A stretch of DNA of 64,000 bases, taken from NCBI RefSeq assembly GCF_024448985.1, contig NZ_JAMOII010000006.1:1-64000 (forward strand), given 5' to 3'. Position 1 is the stretch's first letter. The number at the start of each line of letters is the position of its first letter. Positions 1 through 9,241 of the stretch are shown here, piece after piece. The position numbers were made by a program, and so were the translations under genes. Source of the DNA: Stutzerimonas stutzeri. Its GTDB lineage: Bacteria; Pseudomonadota; Gammaproteobacteria; Pseudomonadales; Pseudomonadaceae. Below the pieces are notes generated by a model that did no database searches, was not told the DNA's origin, and was given only the letters and a program-made list of their open reading frames with translations.

Positions 1-240
1 CCCTCGGGGCGAAGCGGACTGAGCCGAAGACAGTGTGTGGACGAGTAGCCGCAGGCCTGCATTCGCCGTGGGTCGCGCCTTTACTTGGTGCTGTATGCAC
101 GGCTGCTTTTCGTAAGAGGCCCGCCCTCGGGGCGAAGCGGCTAGATGGTAAGGCCTACTGTGAGCTTGAAGCTCTCAGCCTGCAGCCTCAGGCCTTCAGC
201 TCAACGCCAAATGCCTGAATCCTCCAAGACCATCAACCAA
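1..240. other. intergenic region with two short repeat modules
   Basis: No gene is supported here. A GC-rich module (CCTCGGGGCGAAGCGG) occurs near 2-17 and again near 125-140, and relatives of it reappear at 8210-8400. The short reading frames across it have no recognisable start context or family. It lies downstream of rapA, whose stop is at 241-243. Confidence 0.5.
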
Positions 241-3090
241 TCACCCGGCAACCAGCACGCGTATCGCCTCCAGGCGCAGCGCTGCTTTCTCCAGCATTGC
301 CAGACCTTCTTCACGCTGCTTGCGCAGGGCTTCGATTTCGCTGTCGCGCACGCTGGGGTTGACCGCTTGCAGTGCGGTCAGGCGCGCCAGTTCTTCATCG
401 AGGTTGGCTTTCAACCGGCGCTGTGCTTCGGCTACGCGCTCGCTGTGACGTGGGGCGATCTTGGCTTCGGCGCCGGAAATCTGCGCCGACAGCACGTCGC
501 GTTGGGCCTGGACGAACTTGTTTGCGCTGGCGCGTGGCACGCTTTCCAACTGATCGCTGAGGGTTTCGAAGGCTACTTTCGGTGCCAGGTCGTTGCCATT
601 GGAATCGAGCAGGCAACGCAGCGCCAGCGGCGGCAGGAAGCGGTTGAGCTGCAGCGCACGCGGCGCTACCACTTCGCTGACGAACAGCAGTTCCAGCAGC
701 ACGGTGCCGGGCTTGAGCGCCTTGTTCTTGATCAGCGCCACGGCGGTGTTGCCCATGGAGCCGGACAGCACCAAGTCCATGCCGCCCTGCACCATGGGGT
801 GTTCCCAGGTAAGGAACTGCATGTCTTCGCGGGCCAGGGCCTGCTCGCGGTCATAGGTGATGGTCACGGCCTCGTCATCGCCGAGCGGGAAGCTGGCGTC
901 GAGCATTTTCTCGCTGGGGCGCAGGATCAGGGCGTTCTCGGAATGATCTTCGCTGTCGATGCCGAAGGCGTCGAACAGCTCTTCCATATAGATTGGCAAC
1001 GCGAACTGATCGTCCTGTTCCTCAATGGCCTCGACCAGCGCGGCGCCTTGTTCGCCACCGCCGGAATTGAGCTCAAGCAAACGGTCGCGACCGGCATGCA
1101 GTTCGGCTTCTAGGCGTTCGCGTTCGGCGCGTGCTTCGTCGATAAGCTGCTGGAACTCGTCATCGTCGCCTTCTTCCAGCTGGCTCAGCAGGCGCGGGCC
1201 GAACTGGTGCTGCAGGGCGTTGCCGGTGGGGCAGGTGTTGAGGAAGGCGTTCAGCGCCTGGTGATACCACTGGAACAGGCGTTCTTGCGGGCTGGTTTCC
1301 AGATAGGGCACGTGCAGCTGAATGACATGCTGCTGGCCGATGCGGTCGAGACGGCCGATGCGCTGCTCGAGTAGGTCCGGGTGGGCTGGCAGGTCGAACA
1401 GCACTAAATGATGAGCAAACTGGAAGTTGCGGCCTTCGCTGCCGATTTCCGAGCAAATCAGCACCTGTGCGCCGAACTCTTCATCGGCAAAGTAAGCCGC
1501 GGCGCGATCACGTTCGAGAATGCTCATGCCTTCATGGAACACCGTGGCCGGAATGCCGGAGCGCACGCGCAGGGCGTCTTCCAGATCCAGCGCGGTCTCT
1601 GCGTGGGCACAGATGACCAGTACCTTGAATTTCTTCAGCATTTTCAGCGTATCGATCAACCACTCGACGCGTGGATCGAAGGTCCACCAGCGGCTGTGCG
1701 CTTCGGGCTCGTCCAGCTGGCTCTGGAAGGCGACCTCCGGATACAGCTCGGCGTGCTCGCCCAATGGCAGCTCCAGATATTCGGCCGGGCAGGGCAGCGG
1801 ATAAGGATGCAGCTGGCGCTCTGGGAAGCCACGGACAGCGGCGCGGGTATTGCGGAACAACAAGCGCCCGGTGCCGTGGCGGTCGAGCAGTTCGCGGATC
1901 AGGCGGCTGCTGGCTTCTATGTCGCCGTCGGTAGCCGCTGCGAGCAGCGCTTCGCCCTCGGCGCCGAGGAATTCGTGAATCGTCTGGTGCGCCTTTTGCG
2001 ACAGGCGACCTTCGTCGAGCAGTTCCTGCACCGCTTCGGCGACCGGCTGGTAGCTGGCGCTTTCGGCGCGGAAAGCTTCCAGATCATGGAAGCGGTTCGG
2101 GTCGAGCAGGCGCAGACGAGCGAAATGGCTTTCCTGGCCCAGCTGTTCGGGCGTGGCGGTCAGCAGCAGCACGCCGGGAATGACCTCGGCCAATTGTTCG
2201 ACCAGCTTGTACTCGGCGCTGGCGTTTTCCGGGTGCCAGACCAGGTGATGCGCCTCGTCCACCACCAGCAGGTCCCAGCCGGCGGCGAAGGCGGCGTCTT
2301 GGGCGCGTTCGTCGTCCTTCAGCCATTCCAGCGACACCAATGCCAACTGGGTGTCTTCGAAGGGGTTGCTGGCATCGCTTTCGATGAAGCGCTCGTCGTC
2401 GAACAGCGCGACTTCCAGATTGAAGCGGCGGCGCATCTCCACCAGCCACTGATGCTGCAGGTTTTCCGGCACCAGGATGAGTACCCGGTTGGCGCGGCCG
2501 GAGAGCAGTTGGCGATGGATCACCAGGCCGGCTTCGATGGTCTTGCCCAGACCCACTTCGTCCGCCAGAAGTACTCGCGGCGCGATGCGGTCGGCGACTT
2601 CGCGGGCGATATGCAGCTGGTGCGCGATAGGTTGTGCACGCGCGCCACCCAGGCCCCACAGCGAGGAGGTCAGCTGTTTGCTCTGGTTTTCCAGCGTGTG
2701 GTAGCGCAGCTTGAACCAGTTCAGCGGGTCGATTTGGCCGGCGAACAGGCGATCGCTGGCGAGGCGGAACTGGATGAAATTGGACAGCTGGGTTTCCGGC
2801 AGGGTGCGGGCTTCGTTCTGCGCGGTCAGGCCGTGATAGACCAGCAGACCGTCGACGTCGTCGACTTCGCGCACGGTCATCTTCCAGCCTTCGAAATGCG
2901 TGACTTCATCGCCGGGGACGAAGCGCACGCGGGTCAGCGGAGCACTGCGCGCGGCGTACTGGCGAGTTTCGCCGGTCGCGGGGTAGAGCACGGTGAGCAT
3001 CCGCCCATCCTGCGTGAGGATGGTTCCAAGGCCGAGTTCCGCTTCGCTGTCGCTAATCCAGCGTTGCCCCGGTAGATACTGCTGCGCCAT
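241..3090 (-). CDS. rapA: RNA polymerase-associated ATPase RapA
   Basis: SWI2/SNF2-type ATPase that binds RNA polymerase and promotes its recycling after transcription. The protein is 949 aa, close to E. coli RapA (968 aa). Residues 1-110 form the Tudor-like N-terminal region. Walker A (DEVGLGKT) is at 177-184, followed by a DEAH box (VVDEAHHL) near 275 and motif III (LLTATP) near 310. The second helicase lobe carries the arginine-finger motif ([11 protein letters not shown]) near 580, and the long C-terminal RapA-specific region follows. The ATG is preceded by a strong GGGAGG ribosome binding site. It is transcribed alone, diverging from the small gene at 3271. Confidence 0.97.
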   Translation of the reverse strand: MAQQYLPGQRWISDSEAELGLGTILTQDGRMLTVLYPATGETRQYAARSAPLTRVRFVPGDEVTHFEGWKMTVREVDDVDGLLVYHGLTAQNEARTLPETQLSNFIQFRLASDRLFAGQIDPLNWFKLRYHTLENQSKQLTSSLWGLGGARAQPIAHQLHIAREVADRIAPRVLLADEVGLGKTIEAGLVIHRQLLSGRANRVLILVPENLQHQWLVEMRRRFNLEVALFDDERFIESDASNPFEDTQLALVSLEWLKDDERAQDAAFAAGWDLLVVDEAHHLVWHPENASAEYKLVEQLAEVIPGVLLLTATPEQLGQESHFARLRLLDPNRFHDLEAFRAESASYQPVAEAVQELLDEGRLSQKAHQTIHEFLGAEGEALLAAATDGDIEASSRLIRELLDRHGTGRLLFRNTRAAVRGFPERQLHPYPLPCPAEYLELPLGEHAELYPEVAFQSQLDEPEAHSRWWTFDPRVEWLIDTLKMLKKFKVLVICAHAETALDLEDALRVRSGIPATVFHEGMSILERDRAAAYFADEEFGAQVLICSEIGSEGRNFQFAHHLVLFDLPAHPDLLEQRIGRLDRIGQQHVIQLHVPYLETSPQERLFQWYHQALNAFLNTCPTGNALQHQFGPRLLSQLEEGDDDEFQQLIDEARAERERLEAELHAGRDRLLELNSGGGEQGAALVEAIEEQDDQFALPIYMEELFDAFGIDSEDHSENALILRPSEKMLDASFPLGDDEAVTITYDREQALAREDMQFLTWEHPMVQGGMDLVLSGSMGNTAVALIKNKALKPGTVLLELLFVSEVVAPRALQLNRFLPPLALRCLLDSNGNDLAPKVAFETLSDQLESVPRASANKFVQAQRDVLSAQISGAEAKIAPRHSERVAEAQRRLKANLDEELARLTALQAVNPSVRDSEIEALRKQREEGLAMLEKAALRLEAIRVLVAG

Positions 3091-3270
3091 GCTGCCTCCC
3101 GCTGTGAAAAAAGCGCGCTATGGTAACGGAACACTGTCGCGAGAGCGACGACAGATGCCCACTGGAGTGTAGCTCTGCTGCTAAAGTCGGCAGCGGTTCA
3201 GCCGATGAACCGGTACAGGCCAATCTCACGGGCAACCGATTGATCCCGGGGCTGCTTATGGAGAGCGCAG

Positions 3271-3567
3271 ATGCTACCAATCATTCCGCCAGGCACCGTT
3301 CAGGTCACCGCGCAACAGGATGTGGTCAAGCCGCGCCCCGACATCGCCCCGGTTACCCCGGTAGAGCCGAGCGCTGATGAAAGCTCGGTCGAGCTCGATC
3401 GGCGACATCCGCATGAAGCTGAGCAGATGTTGCGCGACGAACAGCGCCGCCGTCGGCGCCGTGGTTATACCGCGCAGGAGCTTGCCGAGGGCGAAACCGC
3501 CGAAGAGGATCAGGACGCCCTTGATGAGTTGCCGCGCCAAGGGCTCTGGGTGGATGTCGAGGTTTGA
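3271..3567 (+). CDS. conserved hypothetical protein, 98 aa
   Basis: Small soluble protein with a Pro/Val-rich N-terminus, a very basic stretch of six consecutive arginines (about residues 58-63) and an acidic middle rich in Glu and Asp. It has no signal peptide or membrane segment. A GGAG-type ribosome binding site lies just before the ATG. It is followed after 23 bp by alkB and may be cotranscribed with it. I recall similar short proteins near rapA in Pseudomonas, but I cannot assign a function. Confidence 0.7.
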   Translation: MLPIIPPGTVQVTAQQDVVKPRPDIAPVTPVEPSADESSVELDRRHPHEAEQMLRDEQRRRRRRGYTAQELAEGETAEEDQDALDELPRQGLWVDVEV

Positions 3568-3590
3568 CATGTTCTTTAGCCGGTTCCGCG

Positions 3591-4178
3591 ATGATTGACC
3601 TGCCGCATGCCGAATTGGTCTACCTGCCGCAATGGGTCGGCGTGGATATAGCCGACCACTGGCTGCACGAGCTGATGCTGCAGACGCCCTGGTCGCAACC
3701 CCGGATAAAGCTCTACGGCCGCAGTTTCGCTGTGCCGCGATTGGTCGCCTGGTATGGAGATGCCGGGGTGGGCTACCGTTATTCGGGACTGGTTCATGAG
3801 CCGCTGTTGTGGACGCCGCTGTTGGCCGAGATCCGCGAGCGGGTGCAACGGCAGATCGGCCAACGACTGGACGGTGTTCTGCTCAATCTGTATCGCGACG
3901 GGCAGGACGCCATGGGCTGGCACAGCGATGACGAACCGGAGCTTGGCCCGGAGCCGCTGGTGGTCTCGCTCAACCTGGGCGCGACGCGGCGCTTCGACTT
4001 TCGTCGCAAGGGCACCAGCCGCATCGAGTATTCGCTCGATCTGGGACATGGTTCGCTGCTGGTCATGGGCGGCCCGACGCAGCATTATTGGCAACACCAG
4101 ATCGCCAGAACGCGCAAGGTATCCGAACCGCGCATCAACCTGACATTCCGCCAGATCATTCGCGAGCCAGCCTTATGA
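3591..4178 (+). CDS. alkB: AlkB-type 2-oxoglutarate/Fe(II) DNA dioxygenase
   Basis: Oxidative demethylase repairing N1-methyladenine and N3-methylcytosine in DNA. The protein is 195 aa and closer in style to the ALKBH2/3 branch, with NLYRDGQDAMGWHSDDE-like residues 99-115. The iron ligands are His111 and Asp113 in HSDD and probably His165 in GGPTQHYW. The 2-oxoglutarate-binding arginines sit in RINLTFR (181-187). I chose the ATG at 3591; an in-frame TTG at 3564 would add nine residues outside the conserved fold. The stop overlaps the next gene's start (ATGA), which implies translational coupling. Confidence 0.93.
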   Translation: MIDLPHAELVYLPQWVGVDIADHWLHELMLQTPWSQPRIKLYGRSFAVPRLVAWYGDAGVGYRYSGLVHEPLLWTPLLAEIRERVQRQIGQRLDGVLLNLYRDGQDAMGWHSDDEPELGPEPLVVSLNLGATRRFDFRRKGTSRIEYSLDLGHGSLLVMGGPTQHYWQHQIARTRKVSEPRINLTFRQIIREPAL

Positions 4179-4336
4179 GCAACGAAGTAAAACTGATCGA
4201 CTTCAGCGCCGAACGTGAAAAGCGCATTCATGACATCAAGGAAAAGCGCCTGGCTGAAATGCGCGATGCATTCGAACAGGCGCTGCCCTTGGCCAAGCCG
4301 AAAAAGAAAGTCAAAAACAAGCCGAAGAAGCGCTAA
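4175..4336 (+). CDS. small basic protein coupled to alkB, 53 aa
   Basis: Its ATG overlaps the alkB stop in an ATGA junction, so it is probably translated by coupling. The protein begins MSNEVKLIDFSAEREKR. The N-terminal two thirds look helical and charged, and the tail is extremely lysine-rich (KPKKKVKNKPKKR), suggesting nucleic-acid binding. No family is recognised. The link to alkB is positional only. Confidence 0.75.
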   Translation: MSNEVKLIDFSAEREKRIHDIKEKRLAEMRDAFEQALPLAKPKKKVKNKPKKR

Positions 4337-4426
4337 TAGGGCTATCCACAACGAGCTGCCCGCCGAGTTATTTACGACCGTTCGATACGGCGCCTTCCGC
4401 ATCCCCCTCCGATACGCCCCTTTTTC

Positions 4427-4440
4427 TTGATCCAGATCAG
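4427..4440 (+). promoter_or_regulatory. ANR/FNR box 1 upstream of ccoM
   Basis: TTGATCCAGATCAG matches the consensus TTGAT-N4-ATCAA at 9 of 10 fixed positions. It lies 119 bp before the ccoM start. Confidence 0.65.
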
Positions 4441-4476
4441 CTCGTACGGCGCCTGCTGTGCCCGGCGTCGCGCCTA

Positions 4477-4490
4477 TTGATTCCCGTCAA
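4477..4490 (+). promoter_or_regulatory. ANR/FNR box 2 upstream of ccoM
   Basis: TTGATTCCCGTCAA matches TTGAT-N4-ATCAA at 9 of 10 fixed positions. It is centred 50 bp from box 1 and 68 bp before the ccoM ATG, and an AT-rich stretch follows directly. Confidence 0.7.
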
Positions 4491-4558
4491 TTTTTTATTC
4501 GGGCGAGAAGGCGACTATGCAGCCATCAGACAGCGCAACACCTTGGAGGCAAGAAATC

Positions 4559-4669
4559 ATGTTCGTCGATAATGTGGTGCTCGCAGGGGTGGTCACGGTC
4601 GGCCTGATGGTCGCCTTCCTTGGCGGTTTTGGGTTTTTCATCTGGCGGGACGCGCAAAAGAAGCGGTGA
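4559..4669 (+). CDS. ccoM: cbb3-type cytochrome c oxidase small subunit CcoM
   Basis: A 36-residue single-pass membrane peptide starting MFVDNVVLAGVV and ending IWRDAQKKR, too short for ordinary gene finding. The hydrophobic helix covers about residues 6-29 and is followed by a positively charged cytoplasmic tail. It matches my memory of CcoM, the small subunit found in the P. stutzeri cbb3 oxidase and encoded apart from ccoNOQP. A GGAGG ribosome binding site sits 10 nt before the ATG. Two ANR-like boxes upstream and a strong terminator downstream support a one-gene, low-oxygen-induced transcript. Confidence 0.88.
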   Translation: MFVDNVVLAGVVTVGLMVAFLGGFGFFIWRDAQKKR

Positions 4670-4702
4670 TCCGGCCTGTATTACAGAGCACGCAAGGCAT
4701 TT

Positions 4703-4726
4703 GGGCGACTTAGGTCGCCCTTTTTT
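4703..4726 (+). terminator. rho-independent terminator after ccoM
   Basis: A perfect 7-bp stem (GGGCGAC / GTCGCCC) with a TTAG loop is followed by TTTTTT. It ends the ccoM transcript. The convergent pullulanase gene ends 13 bp further on. Confidence 0.9.
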
Positions 4727-4738
4727 ATTGCCTGCGGT

Positions 4739-7700
4739 TCAACGACGGCTCTGGGACTGTACGAACACCGCGCTGGTGAAGGGCGGTACCTCGAACTCGT
4801 CGGAAGTCACTTTGGCCTGACGCGCAATCGGATCGCTCGATTCCCGCAGCACCGGATGCAGCTGGTAACCGCTACCGCCTGGCAAGCGAACCCGCTCGGG
4901 CGAGGCGTTGAGCACCACCATCAACGACTGATAGCGCCGGTCGAGATCGCGGCCGTCGCGCGGGCCATCGGCCAGGCTGAAGGCGATCACGCCCGGTTGC
5001 TGCTCCGGACCCGTGTTGTGGAACTGCAAGCGGCGTTGCACCTCGCGGGCGCTGTCGAGCTGAAACAGCGGGCTGTCGCTGCGGATCGTCAGCAACTCGA
5101 GAAAACGACGCTTGGCGGCGACGATGTCCGCCGCGCTCGGTCTGGCATGAGGGTCGGCGATGACCTGGCGGATCAGCGGCCAGTTGTCGCCATCCTTGTC
5201 AGCACGCGGCAGGCCTTTGTTCCAGTTGTTGTCCTGGTAACTGAAATCCACCGCGTTGAACCAGTCACCGGAGTCGTAACTGTCACGCTGCATGGATTTG
5301 GAGCGCAGGATGTCCGAGCCGAGATGGATGAAGGGCAACCCCTGGCTGAACAGCGGCACGGACAACGCGACCAGTTGCAGGCGGACGCGGTCAGCAACCG
5401 GGAGGTTGGCCGGGAGCTTGTACTGGTTGTTGTCCCATAGCGTCTGGTTGTCATGCTTGGAGACGTAGTTGATGGTTTCCTGCGGATCGAGCGTGTACCC
5501 GGCGGGTTGTCCGTTGTAGTCGATTTCTCCGCCGCTGCGCAGGCTGCCGTCGGCGCTGATGAACTGGAAATCGCGCAGACCGCCGGCAATGCCGACGCGG
5601 ATCAGATCCGCCGCGTGCAGCAGTTGCGCCTTCTCCTGCGCGCCAGCGCTGGACAGCTCATTCGGTCGGACATAGAGGCCATTGGCGAAACCCTGATTGC
5701 GACGGATGCTCTCGCCGCCGTCGAATGGGCTGCCACCGCGCACTGCATCGCGCTGCCGATCGTTGAAAGTGCCGATGCCGGTGCCGGCCATGTTCAGCTG
5801 CGTGGCGTTGACGCCACGGGCGTTGCCTGCCACTTCGCCGAAATCCCAGCCTTCGCCGTAGAAGTAGGTGTTCCGGTCGATTCGGCGGACCGCCCGATAC
5901 GCATCGACCAGGTTTTTGCGCAGGTGGTGCCCCATCAGATCGAAGCGAAACCCGGCGATCTTGTAATCGCGCGCCCAGACTTCCAGTGAGTCGGTCATCA
6001 GCTTGGCCATCATGCGATGTTCGCTGGCGGTGTTCTCACAGCAGGTCGAGGTTTCCACTGCGCCGGTAGTCGGATTACGGCGGTGGTAATAGCCGGGCAC
6101 GATCTTGTCGAGCACCGATTTCTCGGCCAGGCCGGACGCGTTGGTGTGGTTGTAGACCACGTCCATTACAGTGGCGAGGCCTTGACCGGCTAGCGCCTGG
6201 ACCATCTGGCGGAACTCGATGATGCGCTGCACGCCTTCGGCGTCGCTGGCGTAGCTGCCTTCCGGCGCCGTGAAGTGGTAGGGGTCGTAGCCCCAATTGA
6301 AGTTGTCGAGCGAGCGCAGGTCGTTGTAGAGCGATTGTGCCTGTCCACTGGCCGGATCGAACCCTTGCAGCACCTGGCGAATGCTCGTCGCGCCGCAGTA
6401 CTGCGCCCAGCGCTGGCGAGCACCGGAAGACAGTTCGCAGAGCTTGGCGAAGGGGTCGTCCAGGTCGATGCGGCGAGCGGGGTCTTCGTCAACGGTGGCG
6501 ATGTCGAACGCAGGCAACAGCTGCACATGGGTTAGCCCGGCCTTGCGTAGATCCCGCAGGTGGCGCATGCCGTAGCTGTCCGGCCGGGTGAAGGCGCCGT
6601 AAGTGCCGCGCAGATCGGCCGGCAGGCTGGCATCGCTGGCGCTGAAATCACGGATATGCGTTTCGTAGATGATGCTCGCTTCGGGACGTTCCGGATGCGG
6701 CGTACGCAATGCGTCCCAACCGGCGGGCTTGAGGTCGCTGGCGTCCAGATCGACGACCTGAGCGTACTGGCTGTTGAGCGACAGGCTCAGCGCATAGGGA
6801 TCGCTGACCAGCGTCGTCTCGATCTTGCCGGTGCTTGGCCGATAGGCCGTGACTTCGTACTGGTAATACTGCCGGTCCAGCGAAGGCGGGCCGTCGAAGC
6901 TCCACACGCCGAGGCGTTCATGCATGGTCTTCGGGTAGCCAGGCAGCAGGCGCTTGGCCGCGTCGAACGCATGCAGGCGGACCCGCTGCGCCGTCGGCGC
7001 CCAGAGTTTGAACGACACGCCGTGCCCATCGACTCGCGCGCCGAGGTCGCCGTTGTAGGCGAATAGCTGATCGAGAACGCCCGCCGTCTGCACCTCGGTG
7101 GCGTCGAGTACCTGTTGCTGCGCGTCATAGGCGACCACCACCAGCTGACTCATGACGGCGCGACGTAACGCCTGTGCGCCGGCCACGAAGCGGAAGGCCT
7201 GCGCTTCGGCCAGATGCGGATGCTGGCGTTTGAGCCCTTCGCGAAGCGTTGCGGGTCGCAGCGCGAGCACGGTGCCGCCGCTGACCGTGCGTGTCTCCCC
7301 GTCGATGCGGATGCTGGCGTCGGTGGAATAGCGCAGTTCGAGCCGGCTGGCCGCTGGCGCGCCGTCAACCAGCGCCAGCGTGAACGGATCGAGCCAGTGG
7401 GCGCGTGCGCCCTTGATCGCGGCTTTGGGCCCGCTCAAGGGTGTGCTGGAAAGTTGCGCGGTGCCGCTAAGCGTAAAGACACGACGGCCCAGGTCGTCGA
7501 AGCGCCAGGTCAAGTCGCCGCCCCCAAGGTCCTTTTCGTCGCCCTTGTGCATGATCAGGTTAAGGCAACTGGCGTCAGCGGTCAGCGCTATACGGTAGTA
7601 GGCGCCGTGCTCCGGATCGGTGCCGGCTGCTTGCAAAGGTTGATCCCAGCCGGTTTCCGTTTGGCTGCCATTGCATGCGGCGGTGTTCCACAGATGCAGG

Positions 7701-7858
7701 CCCCAGCCGGCGTAATCGCCGTCGGCTCGTTGGTAATACAGCAGGGCCTCATCGGGGCCAGGGTCGAGCGGTGCGGCCGATGCTGGCTGGAAGGCCAGCG
7801 AGAAGCCGCCGAGAACGAGCGCCGCCAGGCGCCGATAAGCGATCGAGCGTATGAGCAT
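4739..7858 (-). CDS. pulA: secreted pullulanase-type alpha-1,6-glucosidase
   Basis: Debranching enzyme cleaving alpha-1,6 bonds in pullulan and starch-derived dextrins; GH13 family, 1039 aa. A Sec signal peptide (about 1-28, ending ASAAP) has no lipobox, so the protein is probably released. N-terminal pullulanase-associated and CBM-like domains lead to the CBM48-type module near 290-380 ([13 protein letters not shown]). The barrel motifs are VVYNHTN (about 565), [10 protein letters not shown] with the nucleophile Asp near 640, EGWDFGEV with the acid/base Glu near 670, and [10 protein letters not shown] near 800. A C-terminal DUF3372-like region follows. The gene converges with ccoM. Confidence 0.95.
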   Translation of the reverse strand: MLIRSIAYRRLAALVLGGFSLAFQPASAAPLDPGPDEALLYYQRADGDYAGWGLHLWNTAACNGSQTETGWDQPLQAAGTDPEHGAYYRIALTADASCLNLIMHKGDEKDLGGGDLTWRFDDLGRRVFTLSGTAQLSSTPLSGPKAAIKGARAHWLDPFTLALVDGAPAASRLELRYSTDASIRIDGETRTVSGGTVLALRPATLREGLKRQHPHLAEAQAFRFVAGAQALRRAVMSQLVVVAYDAQQQVLDATEVQTAGVLDQLFAYNGDLGARVDGHGVSFKLWAPTAQRVRLHAFDAAKRLLPGYPKTMHERLGVWSFDGPPSLDRQYYQYEVTAYRPSTGKIETTLVSDPYALSLSLNSQYAQVVDLDASDLKPAGWDALRTPHPERPEASIIYETHIRDFSASDASLPADLRGTYGAFTRPDSYGMRHLRDLRKAGLTHVQLLPAFDIATVDEDPARRIDLDDPFAKLCELSSGARQRWAQYCGATSIRQVLQGFDPASGQAQSLYNDLRSLDNFNWGYDPYHFTAPEGSYASDAEGVQRIIEFRQMVQALAGQGLATVMDVVYNHTNASGLAEKSVLDKIVPGYYHRRNPTTGAVETSTCCENTASEHRMMAKLMTDSLEVWARDYKIAGFRFDLMGHHLRKNLVDAYRAVRRIDRNTYFYGEGWDFGEVAGNARGVNATQLNMAGTGIGTFNDRQRDAVRGGSPFDGGESIRRNQGFANGLYVRPNELSSAGAQEKAQLLHAADLIRVGIAGGLRDFQFISADGSLRSGGEIDYNGQPAGYTLDPQETINYVSKHDNQTLWDNNQYKLPANLPVADRVRLQLVALSVPLFSQGLPFIHLGSDILRSKSMQRDSYDSGDWFNAVDFSYQDNNWNKGLPRADKDGDNWPLIRQVIADPHARPSAADIVAAKRRFLELLTIRSDSPLFQLDSAREVQRRLQFHNTGPEQQPGVIAFSLADGPRDGRDLDRRYQSLMVVLNASPERVRLPGGSGYQLHPVLRESSDPIARQAKVTSDEFEVPPFTSAVFVQSQSRR

Positions 7859-7873
7859 GGTTGAGGTCCCGGT

Positions 7874-7887
7874 GTTGTTATTGTTGT
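7874..7887 (-). promoter_or_regulatory. Hfq/Crc catabolite-activity motif in the pulA leader
   Basis: Read on the minus strand the leader contains ACAACAATAACAAC, which includes two overlapping matches to AANAANAA, the Hfq/Crc binding motif of Pseudomonas. It lies 16-29 nt upstream of the pulA ATG, where binding would hinder ribosome access. This is a motif match only. Confidence 0.5.
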
Positions 7888-8044
7888 ACCGCCTGCTCGA
7901 TGGTCGACGCCTAGCGGTCGCTACGCATCCTCCGTGGCGGTTGCTCGCGGGGCGTAGTCAGGGGCCGTAATAGCGTTCTGCTTGCCCCACCATGCCGAGA
8001 ACGTCTGGCTGAGAAAGATGGTGATATTGCCCGGTCCTCGCTGC

Positions 8045-8078
8045 GGTGGGCTGAAGCGGAACGCCGCCCGGCCCACCC
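8045..8078. repeat. REP-like palindrome, GGTGGGCTGAAGC family
   Basis: GGTGGGCTGAAGCGGA pairs imperfectly with CCGCCCGGCCCACCC. The same element recurs at 48495-48528 and 54555-54593, always between genes, as expected for Pseudomonas REP sequences. Confidence 0.75.
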
Positions 8079-8214
8079 TATAACTGGTTGAGCTTGGGGT
8101 AACCGGGTGGGGAACTGATCGAGGCCGGCAGGTGACTCGTCTTTCGGAGAAAGATGGATACGGCGTAATAGGGTCTAGAAAGTCCGACTGTTTACCAACG
8201 TCGTTCACTTAGGC

Positions 8215-8400
8215 GTTCGCCCCAAGGTCGGGCCTCCCACGAAAGCGACAAACGCCACCCATTCTGTAGGAGGCGCGACCTCGCGGCGAAAGTGTGCTGA
8301 GCGCCACAGAAAGCAAAAGCTTCGCCCCGGGGCGAGCCTCTCACGAAAGCTCAGCGCCCTGCTTTTAGGTGGTGCGCCCTCGCGGCGAATACCGGCCGCG
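8215..8400. repeat. cluster of GC-rich intergenic repeat modules
   Basis: Alternating direct and inverted short modules (CTCGCGGCGAA, CTTCGCCCCGGGGCGAG, TCCCACGAAAGC) fill this stretch. Related units are found at 1-140. They look like degenerate BIME-type repeats, not coding sequence. Confidence 0.5.
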
Positions 8401-8440
8401 GGCCTGTCCAAACGCACCTGTTTCGAACTCGCTTAATGGC

Positions 8441-8911
8441 TCAGCCGAAGCTGATCGGCGGCAGGTCCTTCAGCTCCACGGTTTCCTCCCGACGCGGCGC
8501 GAGGACTTCGGCTTCGCCATCCACGACTTGTTCATCGTTCTGATTGAACACGCGCGTGGCGATGCGTACGCGGTTCTTCGGCAGTTTTTCGAGAATTTCC
8601 AGGCGCACGGTCAGGGTGTCGCCAAGCTTGACCGGCCTGGTGAATTTCATTGTTTGGCCGAGATAGATGGTGCCCGGGCCGGGCAGGGTGCAAGCAACCG
8701 CCGCGCTGATCAGTGCACCGCTGAACATGCCGTGGGCGATACGCTCCTTGAACGGCGTGCCGGCGGCGAATTCCGCGTCGAGGTGGACGGGGTTGCGGTC
8801 GCCCGACATGGCAGCGAAGAGTTGGATGTCACGCTCCTCGACGGATTTCTCGAAGCTTGCGGTCTGGCCGACTTCCAGAGCGGAATAGGGCGTGTTGCTG
8901 ATGGTGGTCAT
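8441..8911 (-). CDS. phaJ: MaoC-family (R)-specific enoyl-CoA hydratase
   Basis: Hot-dog-fold hydratase of 156 aa that converts trans-2-enoyl-CoA to (R)-3-hydroxyacyl-CoA, linking beta-oxidation to polyhydroxyalkanoate synthesis. The MaoC hydratase motif is clear: FAAMSGDRNPVHLD (about 33-46) holds the catalytic Asp and His, followed by ERIAHGMFSGALISAA. The sequence resembles what I recall of PhaJ4-type enzymes. The ATG at 8911 is directly preceded by an in-frame TTG, which I do not use. It diverges from fadD1, a sensible partner since FadD supplies acyl-CoA. Confidence 0.88.
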   Translation of the reverse strand: MTTISNTPYSALEVGQTASFEKSVEERDIQLFAAMSGDRNPVHLDAEFAAGTPFKERIAHGMFSGALISAAVACTLPGPGTIYLGQTMKFTRPVKLGDTLTVRLEILEKLPKNRVRIATRVFNQNDEQVVDGEAEVLAPRREETVELKDLPPISFG

Positions 8912-9240
8912 CAAGTTTCCTCGGGCGCAGTCGGGGCTGGAGCCGTCCGACGATAGGGAAATGCGCCGCGCCGATGAGCGCTGTGCCTGCGATGCGGCTG
9001 CATTCTAGTGAGATGTCGCGGTCTTGTCCCGGCGAGAGTCACGGCATGACTCATGGGTTCCCGCTAGGCGCGGTACGTCTTGTTTCACTATTACGTATAC
9101 CTGACGTGTGCGCCTCGGAATCGTGGCTTGCCGTGACGAAAGATTCACAACAGTGATTTGCGCTACGCAACGCTGTTGCGCTGTGCGGTCGAACTGCTAA
9201 CTTCGCCGCAGCCCACTCTCAGGTAACGAGGCCAATAACA
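8912..9240. other. divergent promoter region between phaJ and fadD1
   Basis: About 330 bp with no gene. It must hold the promoters for phaJ (leftward) and fadD1 (rightward). Just before fadD1, CTGCTAACTTCG resembles CTGCTAACCTCG before fadD2 (near 11029), suggesting related core promoters in the two paralogues. Confidence 0.45.
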
Positions 9241-9241
9241 A
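9234..9241 (+). promoter_or_regulatory. Hfq/Crc-type motif overlapping the fadD1 start
   Basis: AATAACAA fits AANAANAA exactly and its last base is the A of the fadD1 ATG. Hfq/Crc bound here would block initiation. Motif match only. Confidence 0.42.

Larger units (their letters stand above)
7888..8440. other. intergenic region rich in palindromic repeats
   Basis: No credible gene is seen in this gap between pulA and phaJ. It contains a REP-like palindrome at 8045-8078 and a set of GC-rich modules at 8215-8400 that recur as CTCGCGGCGAA and CACGAAAGC variants. The frame at 7921-8208 reads through the palindrome and is best explained as chance. The pulA promoter should be at the left end. Confidence 0.6.

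Noticed and set aside
1408-3075. A 555-codon open frame on the plus strand opposite rapA
   Set aside because: It is the antisense of a well-supported rapA reading frame in high-GC DNA, and its translation has no recognisable family or start context. The same applies to long antisense frames at 11101-12696 (fadD2), 13320-14669 (aminopeptidase), 15569-16747 (hrpA) and 33253-34854 (TonB receptor).
7921-8208. Possible 95-aa gene between pulA and phaJ
   Set aside because: The frame runs through a REP-like palindrome found elsewhere in non-coding gaps, and no ribosome binding site is present.
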